Part shown: piece after piece, positions 1-36,300 of the stretch
Layout: each line of letters begins with the position of its first letter
How positions within the stretch are numbered: position 1 is the first letter of the stretch
DNA from: Taxillus chinensis
Taxonomy: Eukaryota; Streptophyta; Magnoliopsida; Santalales; Loranthaceae
DNA: 64,000 bases
Reading direction: 5' to 3'
Assembly: GCA_023512835.1 (NCBI GenBank)
Contig: CM042087.1
Span: forward strand, 41,792,517-41,856,516
Program-made: the position numbers and the translations under genes
Notes under the pieces: generated by a model
What the model was told of the DNA's origin: nothing
Database searches by the model: none
Seen by the model: only the letters and a program-made list of their open reading frames with translations

Positions 1-280
1 AGTAGATAAAAGAAATAACCATGAGGATTATCTTCTATCAATTATTCTATAGCCCTATTTTTGCCCATTTCTTCCTCGAATTAACATCTCCACCCTTGTA
101 TCAACTTTATGCATTATGTGGCATATGGATATATCCATTAACCAAAAGATGAAATGAAATCTATTATTACAACATCAAAATATATTCACTTATTAGTTCT
201 CTTCAAGTGGTCTATGGTTTGACCTCTTGAATGAGGAGCCCATTGTAAAATTCTGTAATATGAGGGGTGGGATGTACAAT

Positions 281-930
281 TTATTTGGAATTCCCAAGAT
301 TGGAAATCAAGGAGTTTATGACCTTTTTCGGTTGCTTTAGCAAAGTAGCATTGTGATGTGCCAGTATGACAGGTTGACTTGGAAGTTCAACAAGGGTGAT
401 ATTTTTTTGGTTAAAAGTATTTTTAAGGCTCAAATAGGGTTGGGAAGTACCGCAAATGTTGGTGATAGTTATTGGCAATATATCTGGATGGTGAGGGTTT
501 GTACTAGAGATATTTTTTAATTTTTATATTTCATCCAAGAGCATGCTCAGGGAAAAGTTTTTAACTTGGATCAGCTTTAGTGGAGAGTCGTGCCAATGAA
601 TAGTAGATTTTTTTTTTTGTGATAGTGGATGTGACGTGGGTTGCTTGGGCAGTTTTGAGTGGTCTACAGGTGAGGGTGTGGGGGAAGCGGCTACTTTGTG
701 CAATTTTTCCATCTGTTTTTTGGGCATTGCAGAGGGAACATAACCGCAGCTTTTGAGAATATTGAGAATGATATTTAATGGGTGAAATGGGAATTATGGA
801 CTTGGGTCGATTGATATTGATGTTTGTTGTAATATTGTTGTGATATGGTGGTTTTGATCTTCTTAGTTTTTGCTTCCTGTTGTGATCTTCTTTATATATA
901 TACTTGGTGGAGGAAATTGATAGGTTTTGA
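281..930 (+). pseudogene. LINE ORF2 3' end, decayed
   Basis: Broken reading frames on the plus strand resemble the last part of plant L1-type LINE ORF2, the region after the reverse transcriptase that carries the zf-RVT segment. Recognisable pieces are LTWKFNKGDIFLVKSIFKAQ near 380-440 and LQREHNRSFENIENDI near 728-775, the latter matching the usual WRERNxRTFE-type tail. Stops and frameshifts interrupt it throughout. No poly(A) tail or target duplication could be fixed. It lies just upstream of the first visible AAA-ATPase exon, so it may sit in another intron of that gene. Confidence 0.5.
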
Positions 931-1119
931 TCTTTCAATAGAGTTTGATTTCTTTTAACCCATCTGGTATTCTTTATCATTTCTTATTCTAGAAATTTTT
1001 ATTGGGTTCATAGTAGATACCTTTGTTTTCAATGTGATTATTGTTTTTCTTTAGTATAATCGTGTAGTGGTATGAATTTTAAATATGAAATTCTGATTCT
1101 AGAATTGCTTTGGTAGCAG

Positions 1120-25333
<24,214 letters not shown>

Positions 25334-27169
25334 GCTTTTGAAGAGGCAGGCATCGAATTGGATTCCAATCATGCAGGAGTAAGTCATAAAGCCAAAAGAG
25401 CCTATTGTCTCTGGAGAATCATCAAGCTTCCTGCGGAAAGAAACTTTTTTGAGAAGGCAGCGTTCTTTGCCAGGAAAGATGTACCAAGAGTTATGCTAGC
25501 CTGGTTGAAACTGGAAATGTTATTTAACTTTGATCAGTAGCCAAACAACAAATTGAAACAAAAAATAATAATTTAAGAAATAGGAAATACAAATGTGGAA
25601 TTGTTAGGGGAATTTGAGGGATCAGATGATCAGGGTGATGTGTGTGTTGATAGTGCTTTGGTTGTAATGATAATTTGTGCAACTACGGGGGAGTGGTAGC
25701 TGAAGGAGTCATCTCCCAACGACGTGTCCCTGGATTATAAGGCCAAGGCCAACCCTTCATCACTCCTAAGCTAGCTTTTGAGCTTTGGTTCTCATCATCT
25801 GATTTTAGAGACCCTACTCTACTATTCCACCGGTGGTGTCGCGTCTAATTCATCTCAAATTGGTATGAGTTAGTAGAAATTTAACGGTCTAAGGATGGTT
25901 AGATGCAGGGATTAGAGTCATTTTTAGTGAAGATGAAAAAACAAAATTCGACAAACCACTCGTATGTTGTCACGTAATCACATTAAATTCATTATTATAG
26001 AATTGCTCTTCCTCGTAGCCGGAGAGCATGAATATTCATTATGCAGGGAATTTGTATTTTAATTTAAAAAAAATTGCGTTGTTTTGGTGTAATGCATAGT
26101 GGATCTGATTATTTATCGTGAAAGACAGAGACCGGTTCTTCTGCCCTGCGTAATTTCCTATGGTTGCAGAGAAATCATCCATGATCCATGATCCAACCGC
26201 TTAGAAACCACCAGGAAACATATCAATAAGCCTTCATTTTTTAGCTAAATTTATTTCAAAAGCTATACAAATGACACCAATGAATAACTCCAAAAATGTG
26301 TAAGGCTCCTTTCGAAGCTTTGATCTAAAAATAGTTGGAACCAATTTTGTAGGATGGTCAATTTTTTTTTAAATTTATATATTTAATTTATTTTTGATAT
26401 ATAAATATACATCATAATATATTTTTAAATCATTCTTTATATTATTAAAATAGTATTTTATATTATTTTTTATTTAATAATAATTTTTTTATAATTTAAT
26501 ATAAAATAAAAGTAAAAGTTACGACAAACATGAATGTAAATGTAAGATGTGTGGTAAATTTTTTATATGTAATTTAATAATTATAAGAATTGAATAATTT
26601 TTTCTAATACATTGAAAAAAATAATATAAAATTATATAAAAAAAAATTAAATATAATACTTCTACTATGTAAGAATGATTTTATAACTTTTTAACTTTTT
26701 TCTTCAAATAAAAGTAAATAGACTCTTATAAAGAATCTACTTCTAATGCTCTAAAGTTCTATATGTTTTAATGTCAAACATTCTATGTGGTAAATTTTTT
26801 TGAATGAAAATATCTTACGAAAAAAATATTTATTTATTTTTCCGGTAATTGTTTGCATTTTAAAAAATGCTTCAAAAAATATTGTAAAATAAAAATATAT
26901 TTATTTTACAAGTATAAAAATTCATCCATCACAAGTGTAAAATAAAAAACTATTTATTTTAGAAGTACCATTAGAAATAAAATGGTCAACTACAATGGAA
27001 GGGAAAAAATTTGACTCGATGATGATAAACCAGAGAGTAACATGACTTCATAATTTTGGTCTGCTAGTTCAGGAGATTAGTCTTTAAATTCTATTAAATT
27101 GAAAACCCAAAACGCATAATTGGTGTTTCTGCAGTCCCCATATACATCTACGTTTGAGTTCTGCAGCAG
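25334..27169. other. Intergenic region, AT-rich
   Basis: This holds the AAA-ATPase 3' flank and then strongly AT-rich DNA, richest at about 26,320-26,960. A stop-free stretch just after the stop codon (25,358-25,540) has no ATG start or family resemblance and is most likely 3'UTR. No gene, RNA or transposon could be identified. Confidence 0.6.
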
Positions 27170-27650
27170 AAGATCAAACAATCCTCTCACTGTGATAGAA
27201 CAATGGATTTGTTCTGCATACAATTAGAATGCTTCTTATCATAATCTCATTAAACCACATTGGTATTTGCTCTAGCTTTTGTGATTCTTGGAACAAATAT
27301 AAAGCTTTCAAGTGAAGGTAGTTCCGGCAATACCCTGCAATGACTGTCGTCCATGAAACATGATCCTTTTTTGGCATCATATCAAAGACCACTTGGCATA
27401 CATGTCTAAGAGTGAGTTCCCTACATGCCAATCAGTGGGCAGGGCAGATTTTATTGCAAGAGCATGGATTTCCTCTCCATTCAATAGGTTCCCCAACCCA
27501 CCAGATGCCACAACAAAACTCAACAACGAAAACAGGCCCGGTACCCGCAGCCTACATCTTGCATAGAACGGAAAACCTGCAATGCTTCTTTATAACAACC
27601 ATTCTGGACGAAACCCACAATCATGGAATGCCTAGACAAATCGTTCGAGT
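27170..27650 (-). pseudogene. PPR (PLS-type) gene fragment
   Basis: Minus-strand pieces of pentatricopeptide repeats can be chained across frameshifts: MIVGFVQNGCYKEALQVFRS, then NGEEIHALAIKSALPTDW and HVGNSLLDMYAK, then VFDMMPKKDHVSWTTVIAGY and LKALYLFQESQK. These are the usual P, L and S repeat consensus segments of plant organellar RNA-binding proteins. No start, full repeat array or C-terminal E/DYW domain is present. The pieces are in different frames, so this is a relic, not a gene. Confidence 0.8.
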
Positions 27651-27782
27651 TGTGAAGTGCAGTGCACAGCATTTGACTTGCTCACATTTATACCTTTATT
27701 TTAGGCTTACCAACTTGGGAAAATTAAATATCCAGACATCAAAACATCAATAAATTAAAAGTCTATAATTGAGTGTCCATCT

Positions 27783-30046
27783 TTAGCTAACATCTGAGGC
27801 TGACATTGATTTGTTAATGGGGAAAGGGCTTAAAAGTCTCATCTTAAAGCAGATATCCAAACCAACGGCAGCACAAACAAAGATCATGAGATTCTCAAAT
27901 ACATAAATTGAACTGTCAAATGCATTTGATAATAAATTCTCTGTGTCCAGATCTGCAGGTGCATCCAATTTAGAAAGACCTACACCATAAATTTACATTC
28001 CATCAGGAAAAAAACTAAACTGAAAAGAAAAACTTATGTTTATAAATAATTATAACACAACCTTTAACAAAGCCAAAAGCTGCAGCTATTCCCGTTTTGA
28101 GCTGAAGATTGTCTAAATCACGTCTTACTGCATATCGAAAGGTGATTCCAAATAATGCACAACTGATGAAAGTGACTGCTGAAACAAGTATTAGTTCAGA
28201 ACTACTAGTAGCATGTGTGAGAGATATAGGGAGCCCTGCAAACATGCCTAATAGGGCAGATACAAGTGCTGCTTTCACTGACTCCAATCTTTCTTCATCA
28301 TTGTCAATTTCCTCCACTGATTTTTTCATAATAACATCTTCAGCTAAAACTCCATCGATACTTAGTGAACGTTCTGCCTCTTCAACCATCATTCTTGCTT
28401 CTAGTATATGCTTCTCACATTCTTTAATCTTGAATGTTTACATGATTAAATATAATTAGCAACATGGAGAGAGAGAATGTGTGGCCTATGTAGCTTATTA
28501 CGTGTTATATGAGGGGTTCAAAAAAATTACATGATTCAATAAAAGATTAAATTGTGTTCATGATAAAGACCATGAAAATTAAGTATAGCAGTATATTGCC
28601 ATATAATTACGTCGCATGGAGCTTCTTTATCAAAGCAATGAAACTTTAGTCACTTTTTCGAGGGCACCTAAATTTTCAAATATCATCTTTTAATTATCAT
28701 CTTCAATCCATTACTCTAAATTTTACTCTATGAAGTACATTCTCCATTAAAAATAACATATTTTCTTTATTTTCTTTTGGACCACGACAATGTTATAAAC
28801 CATGCCTCTACTTTGAGCTGTTACTTCTGACAGAATTAAGAGGCATATCCTCATGGCATTATTGTTTAAACTATAATTAGCCAGGTTTGGCCTCCTATGA
28901 CATTTGTTTTGCAAGTATATATCCTCAAGTATGGTAAGACTCATATGCCCAATTGGCCATACAAGTGCCAATAATTCCCTAATAATTTAGCCAATCACAG
29001 ATGCCAATGATCCCGAGCTGTTGGTTTCACTTTCTCCTATCACTTTTATCTCATTTGGTTGATGTGTTACAATTATAGTTGGTTGTCTTTATCGTGTTTC
29101 ATTGTTGGCTACTGCTTGTGAAAGTTGCAGTCATAGGATATACTAGCACATACATGCTATGTGTAGGGTTTTAGGTAGTTGAGCACAATAGAATTTAGGC
29201 TACTAATGTATTATTCTAGACCTTACCATGTTTATGTATATGATCCCGTTGTGGTAGTGACTATGGCCTAACTTAGATGTATTTTACTCCATGGAACCTT
29301 ATATTTGTGATTGCAAACATTGGAAGTTGATATGCCATGGTTCATATTGGGTTGTTTATACATATATACCAACCAGGTGAAAAGTTAAGATAGCACCCGA
29401 TTACTTCATTTTGGTGTCTATCACCATGAGAGTTATTTAGGCTTCCAGATTTGAGGACAGAACAATCATGGTCCATAGACACGACATGGTCCCTAGCAGA
29501 GTATACAGTCCACGCTTTTGTGCGTGTTACGTTAACCTTATAATCTAGAATGTTGGTCAATAAATTAAATTGCGCATTTAGTTGATGCTGACATGGAAAA
29601 AGGGAAAAAAAACTCTTACGTATTGAAGAACCAGAATCGAAAGAGGAACAAACCTCGGAAACTTTGCCCTCAAGCTGTTCGACGTAATTCCTCAGAAGCT
29701 TGGCCTCAATTTCTTGCTTTTCGATCTCCGCAAGCTCCATCTTCGCCCTCTCCACTCCATGCGCCGCACTGTTCAACCCCTCCAGCAAGCCCCTGTTCTC
29801 TTCTCTGTGCATCAGCTCCTCCACTCGCCCGGAGACCATGCCAGACAAAGCCTCCTTCAATCCACCGCCGGCAACCTCGCTCTGCTCCGAGCTGCTGTTG
29901 ATGCTACTACCACTGCATTTCACGGTGAAAGTCGCCGCCGGCGAGGATGAAACCCTGACGAGGACGGGGGTGAAAGCAGCAGTGTTGAGGAAGGACCTTT
30001 CGGTGACCAGGAGGGTGGGGTTTGAGGAGGATAGCAGACTTGGCAT
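27783..30046 (-). CDS. Unnamed coiled-coil membrane protein, probably plastid-targeted
   Basis: A three-exon model joins in phase: 30046-29654, 28428-28062, 27979-27783, giving 318 residues from ATG to TAA. The N-terminus (MPSLLSSSNPTLLVTERSF..., rich in Ser/Thr with few acidic residues) looks like a plastid transit peptide to about residue 45. Residues about 65-180 are charged and heptad-like (RVEELMHREENRGLLEGLN, MELAEIEKQEIEAKLLRNYV), so probably coiled coil. Hydrophobic segments follow at about 184-201 (AALVSALLGMFAGLPISL), 209-229, 241-253 and FENLMIFVCAAVGLDI near the C-terminus. I do not recognise a named family and assign no function. The 1.2-kb first intron is empty of recognisable features. 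A hAT MITE starts 113 bp upstream of the ATG. Confidence 0.8.
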
Positions 30047-30158
30047 CGTGTTTGATGATGCTCTTTCGTTGCGTTTCGGCTAACGTAAAATATGTTACCT
30101 CAATATCTTTTGTCAATGGCGCATAGTATGGAACAGAAATTGACCAAGGACTCATACG

Positions 30159-30667
30159 TAGGGGTGGGTGTAAAATGGTCCAGCCCGGCCCGTAATGGGG
30201 CGGGCTTAAACGGGCCAGTCCGTTTAGGCCCGTGTTCTAAATGGACTGGGCAAAGCTTGGCCTAGCCCAGCCCTCGCAGCAATTCGCGGGAGCCCGCAGG
30301 CTGGCCCGTTTTTTTTTTTTTTTTTTTTTTGATTTTTTAATTTTTATTTTTTTAAAATTATAAAGTAATCAATATAATTTTATCAAACTAATATTATTTC
30401 AATTTTATTTTACACTTGTTCATCTATGAAATTAAATTACTGAATTAAAATTATATAACATAATATATGTATTAAATTTTAAGGTATTTATAGATAAAAA
30501 AAAAAAACCCGCGGGCTAGCCCGCAGCCCGCACGGGCCAGGCCTAAATGGGGCGGGCTTAAACGGGCCAACCCATTTAGGCCCGCAATTTAAACGGACCG
30601 AGCTTTGCTCGGCCCGGCCCGTCCCAAGCCCGCAAGCCCGCAGGCTTTAGTCCGTTTTACACCCCTA
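30159..30667. mobile_element. hAT-type MITE, GC-rich ends (509 bp)
   Basis: The ends are TAGGGGTGGGTGTAAAATGG and, reverse-complemented from the right, TAGGGGTGTAAAACGGAC, a typical plant hAT terminus. An 8-bp target duplication with one change flanks it: CTCATACG (30,151-30,158) and CTCATATG (30,668-30,675). Both arms are full of CGGGC/GCCCG words in inverted orientation around an AT-rich centre with a poly(T) run near 30,309-30,330. It has no coding capacity. It sits between the coiled-coil membrane gene and a copia relic, probably in that gene's promoter. Confidence 0.85.
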
Positions 30668-30768
30668 CTCATATGAAAGGCAAAAGCTGTCCGGTTGCTA
30701 CGGCCTAGTTTGGTAATAAACAACATCAGAATAAATTTAAAAAGTATTTTAAGTTTTAAAAAAAGTAT

Positions 30769-31677
30769 TTAGTAACTAAAAATAAAATTACTGAAGAAAT
30801 GATCATGAAAGAATTGAACTGTCAAATGAGAGGTGGCAATTAAAGAACTGACTGAGATGAGGTTCAATTGAAATATAGGTACAAACAAGACATCTTGTAG
30901 AAGTAGGTCATCATGCAGTTTAACATTGCCAGCATATTGAGCCACAATACGTAAATTATCAGGAAGATGTACAGTAGTGTGAAAGATTAAATGCAGTGAA
31001 AGAAAGAGATTGGCTTGACTGCATGTGTGGCATGTTGCACCAGAGTCTACTATCCACAGATGTCCAGATACCAAAGACGAATGAAGTACCGACAGGAAAA
31101 CAAGTACCTGTATGACAATTTGAAGTAGAAATATTGCAAGATGAATTGGCAGTATAGTTGTCTAGTCGTGCAGAAAGCAAAGAAGTTAGCTTATCATACT
31201 GAGCTTGACTCAAAGTATGAACAAAGCTCTCTACAGATTCGGTTTTAGCACTAGAATTAGAATCATGATTAAATGCATATGCACGGTGTACATTAGGAGT
31301 TGAAGGAACTCCATCCATACTTATGATTCTTATAGCTTGGAGGATAACCATGCGACTTAACACTTATCTATAACATGACCATGAAACTTGCAATAAGTGC
31401 AGTAAGGCTTATTGACACCTTCACGTCGTTGTGGCTTGAGTGTAGATTTAGTCTCAGTATTACGTTTATCAGTGACAGCAAAAGCGACATTCCCAGAAGA
31501 CAAATTACCACTGTCATTGCCTGTATCAGTAGAAGTTATCTTGCGTTGTTGTTCCTCTTGTGCAACCAGAGAAAATGCACGATTAATGGGTGACAACATA
31601 TCCATCAAAAGAATCTGACCATTATGTACTTCATATGATAATGATCTTGTAGTTTCTTGACACCACCACAGGTACAT
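30769..31677 (-). pseudogene. Ty1-copia gag/protease relic
   Basis: Minus-strand frames give the gag end (SYEVHNGQILLMDMLSPINR, AFSLVAQEEQQRKI) at about 31,560-31,677, a zinc knuckle (YCTYCKFHGHVIDKC) near 31,360-31,400, and the protease with DSGATCHTC (WIVDSGATCHTCSQANLFLS) near 31,000-31,060. The pieces are in shifted frames. No LTR, RT or integrase is attached, so it is a fragment. Confidence 0.8.
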
Positions 31678-31706
31678 TTACCACAAGAACAAGAAGGGCG
31701 CTTTAA

Positions 31707-32442
31707 GCCCCGCGGGGGCAGGTCAGCTGGTGTGCATTGTGCCTGGGAGGCCACGACGCCTGAGATCGATTCGCACTGGGGGCTTGAGAGAGGGATTTAT
31801 TTCCCACCCCGTTGACTTACCTGTGGACAACCCACCAGGGCAGGTGGGACCACCGGGGATTAGTCTTGCGTGGCGGCGGTCAGGGCAGGCTACCGGTGTC
31901 ACGACCCGAGCGGCGTGGTGCTGGCGGGACGTTTCTTAGTGGCACGATTCGGGAATGGATTCGTGCTACGTAAAGGAGAGGGGTTGGTTGAAGCGTAGAT
32001 GGTGCGCCGGAAGGTTCCGGCGGTTCGTGGAGGAGAACGGATGGAACCCCTTCGGAGTTCGGACGTGCCGACCCGGTTGAATGCGGGGAGCACGCCGCTA
32101 GTCGAGGACTTGACGTTGAAGAGGGATTTGGCCATCCTTACACAAGCGGTCGGGAAGCTGGAGCCGTTCTCCCTGATGAGCCCGGTGGCGGGCGAAACCG
32201 GTCTACGTGCGTTTCAACCCTCAAAGGCTAAACTTAGCGGATCGTGGATAGAAGCTAAGTGCCCCAATGGGTTGAGAGGCGCGAAACCGACCCGTGACAC
32301 GGGCGGTGCGTGTGAGGGGGCCCGGACGGTAAAACTGGTGCTAAGGGGCCCAGCGGAGCCGAGACTCATCTTGCTCGATCTCTTATCGTCTGCAGCGAAG
32401 CTTACGGTCTGGTACGAGAGAATACCCTGTTACCAAAAAAAA
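31707..32442 (+). mobile_element. Long tRNA-headed SINE-like non-LTR element
   Basis: A GC-rich block ends in TTACC plus an A run and is flanked by a 13-bp target duplication with one change: AAGGGCGCTTTAA (31,694-31,706) and AAGGACGCTTTAA (32,443-32,455). This proves insertion by target-primed reverse transcription. Near its start are an A-box-like GGTCAGCTGGTG and a B-box GATCGATTC (about 31,756), spaced as in a tRNA-derived Pol III promoter. At 736 bp it is long for a plant SINE. The open frame at 31,999-32,511 runs past the poly(A) into flanking DNA and matches no LINE protein I know. A 5'-truncated LINE is the alternative. Confidence 0.75.
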
Positions 32443-32455
32443 AAGGACGCTTTAA

Positions 32456-33316
32456 ATTATTTATTAATATACCTTTTTCATCACGTTGGCCTAATTTATC
32501 CAGTCATTTAATTTTCCATACTACTATTGGCTCCTGCTTTGCACAAGTACCTTTCACTACATTGTGCAACCCTGCAACCATCCCAAAGAAACTTATAAAT
32601 TTTAATTAATCACTTTTGCGCTATCATAGTTGCAATAAAAATTATAAGTGCAATGGGCAGATTTCCTTATCTCCTCCTATTTTGTGTTGAAAAATTATAC
32701 ATGCAATGGGCAGATTTCATCGGGCCGCTTTGCACGAAATATATGCTGGGCTTTTTCCTTGTAGTTTGATTATTTCAATTCCCTGCTGGGCTTTATCTGC
32801 TGGTTTTGGTTTTAATACGAATATATTAGTCACGTTCCAATTCCCTGCTGGGCTTCTCTCCTCCTCGTGTAAATTAATTATACGAATATAATTAATTCCT
32901 CCTGCAAAATAATACGATTTTTTTTTTTGAATTGAAGCATTTATCTACCAAATTAGGATTTGATTAAAACATGCTTAACTCATTTACTCAAAACAGATGA
33001 AAATAATCACTTTCAAAATATTTGATGATTCGATGAGGAAAAAAAAAACCTAAAATCATTAGCTGTAGCTCAATATCAACCATGTAAAAGAATGTAGATC
33101 CCGATTTTTAGCTGTAATTATTTATTATTTTAAAATTTGAACATGATTATTTTATTTGGAGGTATTAAATACTATTTTAGCTTGGCCAGACAAGGCGGAA
33201 AATAAAGTGGCCTATATATTCTGTGCAAATGCAATATAAATACAAGCAGTTCGGACAAGAAGACCATAAAATGGTTACATTTGATATATAGATTACAACA
33301 GCCTCATCTTAGGCGG
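32456..33316. other. Intergenic region, with short direct repeats
   Basis: Between the SINE-like element and the 3' end of the hydrolase gene. Two short direct repeats are visible: GCAATGGGCAGATTTC at about 32,651 and 32,703, and CAATTCCCTGCTGGGCTT at about 32,776 and 32,838. Nothing else was recognised. Confidence 0.55.
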
Positions 33317-36300
33317 TTAGGCCAATGTGAGATCCTCTGGAAGAGACTGATGACCCTTGCAGGTATCAGTGCATAAATTACGGCAAGCATAAATCATTGC
33401 TGAATGGAAACCAACAGGGTTGTCTATAAATACAAAGTGCCCCGCCTGCATTCATTCATCAGGAGTTACTTAGCCCAAGAAATCACAGCATAAAAAAGAA
33501 GAAATCACAATTCGAGGTTGACGAGAAAGTTATTCGAAAAGTTAATGAGAAGTGCAAGCTTAGAAAATTCTTTAAAAAAAGAAGAAGCAGAAGCTTAACA
33601 AAATTCAAATTAAAACTATGTGCTCGTGTTTTTGTGTATGCATGTGTAAAGAACAGCAGTGGGTGGGGGGGCATAGGAACCAACCCGAGGGACCCGAATG
33701 ATTTCACACGGAACCTTCATTTCCTTGCGAGCTTCTTGAGCCCCTTGGTAGTTCATCCAATCTTCAGTGCCATAAATGAAGGTTGTTGGTACTTTCCAGT
33801 TTTTTGCACTAAAACCCAAGAAAGAAAGAAAAACAAAATTGGATGTGACTAATTACCAAGCAAGTAGTTTTCGAATGGTCCCATAATTTTAAAGTAGCAA
33901 AAGAGGCTTTCTGGCATGACATTGATTATGAAGTCAAAACCATGCATCAAGTCTTTGCAAAATCAACCAAAACATGGCAGATTTAGTCGCTTTCATCAGT
34001 TCGTGAGAAGGCGAAACAAAAGGTTGAAAGCAAAGCATGAGAAAAGATTACTGTGACGGGAGCATTGTCAACAATAAAGCTGTTCAAGGCAGCCCAGGCA
34101 GATGGTTGAGCTGAAAGGATATCCATCAAGACCCAGGAGAATGTGTAAAAATAAGTAGAACCTGCACTATAAAAATAAGAAGAATCTGCGAACCTGTGTA
34201 AAAGGGGCATTCGAGCAAACGCTCCGAAAGAAAATATATATTTTAAGCACAGCTCTCCACTAGCTTTGGCTGCCAAAGTATGATATACATAATCTGCAGT
34301 CCAAATAGTTGCCAAGCAAAAGCAATTTGTCAGTAGCTTTCCCCTAATAAAATGCTATTAAATGCTATAGAACGAACAAGTTATCGCAAGATACCCGTTA
34401 ATAATTTTGACTCATCTTGAGTGAGAACTTCTCCAGTTGAATAAGAACCAAACCTAGCAGTTGTGTACTTGCGCACCATATCTGGACCCCAAGGACCTAA
34501 ACCTCTACATAAATTGTGAAGAAGAATTTATTAATGAAATAAGAAGCATCTATTACCTATGTAACATCAAAAAAGCATTTATGACTCACTGGGAAAAAAA
34601 ACATCCACGTAATAATGGGGATGCATTCATGAATCACCAAGGCATGACAATTAAATGCAACAGGAGCGGCGCTCAAGTGTCTCAACTCTTCTATATTTTA
34701 ACAGATAACTGTAATGAGAAATTACAGAGATCCTCATAAAATTATATTTCTCACTATAGCCATTTGCAAAGTCAAATTGTATCCCACCCTACCTATGCCT
34801 TGTCCTGTTTGTATTTATGTTAAAAGTAACTGAAAACAACTTGCCCTAATGCTCCTAATCTCATAAAGCAGTAGATAAAGTAACAAGTGTTGAACGACAA
34901 TTAACGTGACAGGGAGACAGTAGAAAGTTTTGGATATTGGGTAAGTGAGCATGGATGGCATGTACACACTGTGAGTGCAGACATATTACATAAACATTTA
35001 TTTTTATATAATCTCTTGAGACTTCGCATCTGATTAGGCATGCGTTGAAGATATCAAAAACAGATTTAATACATGAGACTATTAGTGGAAGAGGAAAAGG
35101 TACACGCGCAAAACCAAATGGGCTGCTGCAAAGCATTACAATAGAAAAATAATACCTGACAAGTTTTTGAGGAGTAAAATTTGACTCCCATAGATGATTT
35201 ATAATAGCTCCTTTCCATGTTGCTCTGAACCTAATAAGCCGCTCAGACATACTATCTGCTTCTGATGAAAATCCAGCAGGTCCAACTAAAATCAAGTGTT
35301 GAACATGCTCAGGATGCTATGACATAAAAAAAAAAAAAGCAGTATCAATACACGAATATGCCGTTATATGCCTCTCCGTATTTGCATTGGGATGTAATTA
35401 CCTTGAGAGCATATTTAGATGCAACATACCCTCCAAAAGAATGGCCTAGTAGTATAAAGTTGCTCAGATTTTTGGCTTTCCGCCATTCCTCAAATGAATC
35501 GATGAACCAGGCCTCAGTTTCTGCATGAAAATTTAAAGACATGAATATAAGCTTTGCACATACGAATCGTAGCGTATCACTCCTTCTATGACAATATATA
35601 TAATGAATGTGGTGTAAGACCTGCAAAGGTATGCACTCTATTTTCTCTCTTTAACATTCCTTTATATCAATCCTGTACAGCATGCACAAAAGAATACAAC
35701 AGCGGCTGGCACAATGATAGGGTCCATTTCTAGTGAGGTTTTCCATGCTTATTTCCCCTTTATTCTTGGTGTGCCAGTGTGTATAGGTGGTGATTTTGAG
35801 TGAAAATTGGCTTTTATAGTGAGGCTTTTTCTGAAAAGAGGTCAAACTGAAGCAACAATTTTAAAACAGGAGTAACTTTTGATCTGGAAAAAGTTAAGTA
35901 CTTATAATATATCAAATTGAAGAGCACAAAAAGATATACAAGAAAAGCTGGAAAAAGCAGCCAAAAATCAGCCCTGGAGGATGGTACGACCATGTCAATT
36001 ACCTGACACAGTTGTGTTGTCATTTTTCATTCGGTAGAGAAGTATTATTTTAATAACACAAAAATGTCACTTAATCGACACAATTGTGATGACAAACACG
36101 GCTGTGTTGCAGGCACTGTAACATATTTCTGCCATGTTTTGCCATTTTTGAAGACGAGAACAATAAGGATTCAAAGGAGAGGATTCAGAGCTTGAAAGAG
36201 GATATTTTCAGGAGGAGTTTGTGACAGAAACTCCAATAGAAGATCTACAAATAGAATCCAATGAGGAACACATGATTTATGCAATTATGAGACTGAGTTT

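Noticed and set aside
25358..25540. 60-codon frame after the AAA-ATPase stop
   Set aside because: Its first codon is TTG, it has no family match, and it lies where the 3'UTR should be.
31999..32511. 170-codon plus-strand frame in the SINE-like element
   Set aside because: It runs through the poly(A) tail and target duplication into flanking DNA and matches no protein family I know; GC-rich DNA easily stays open.
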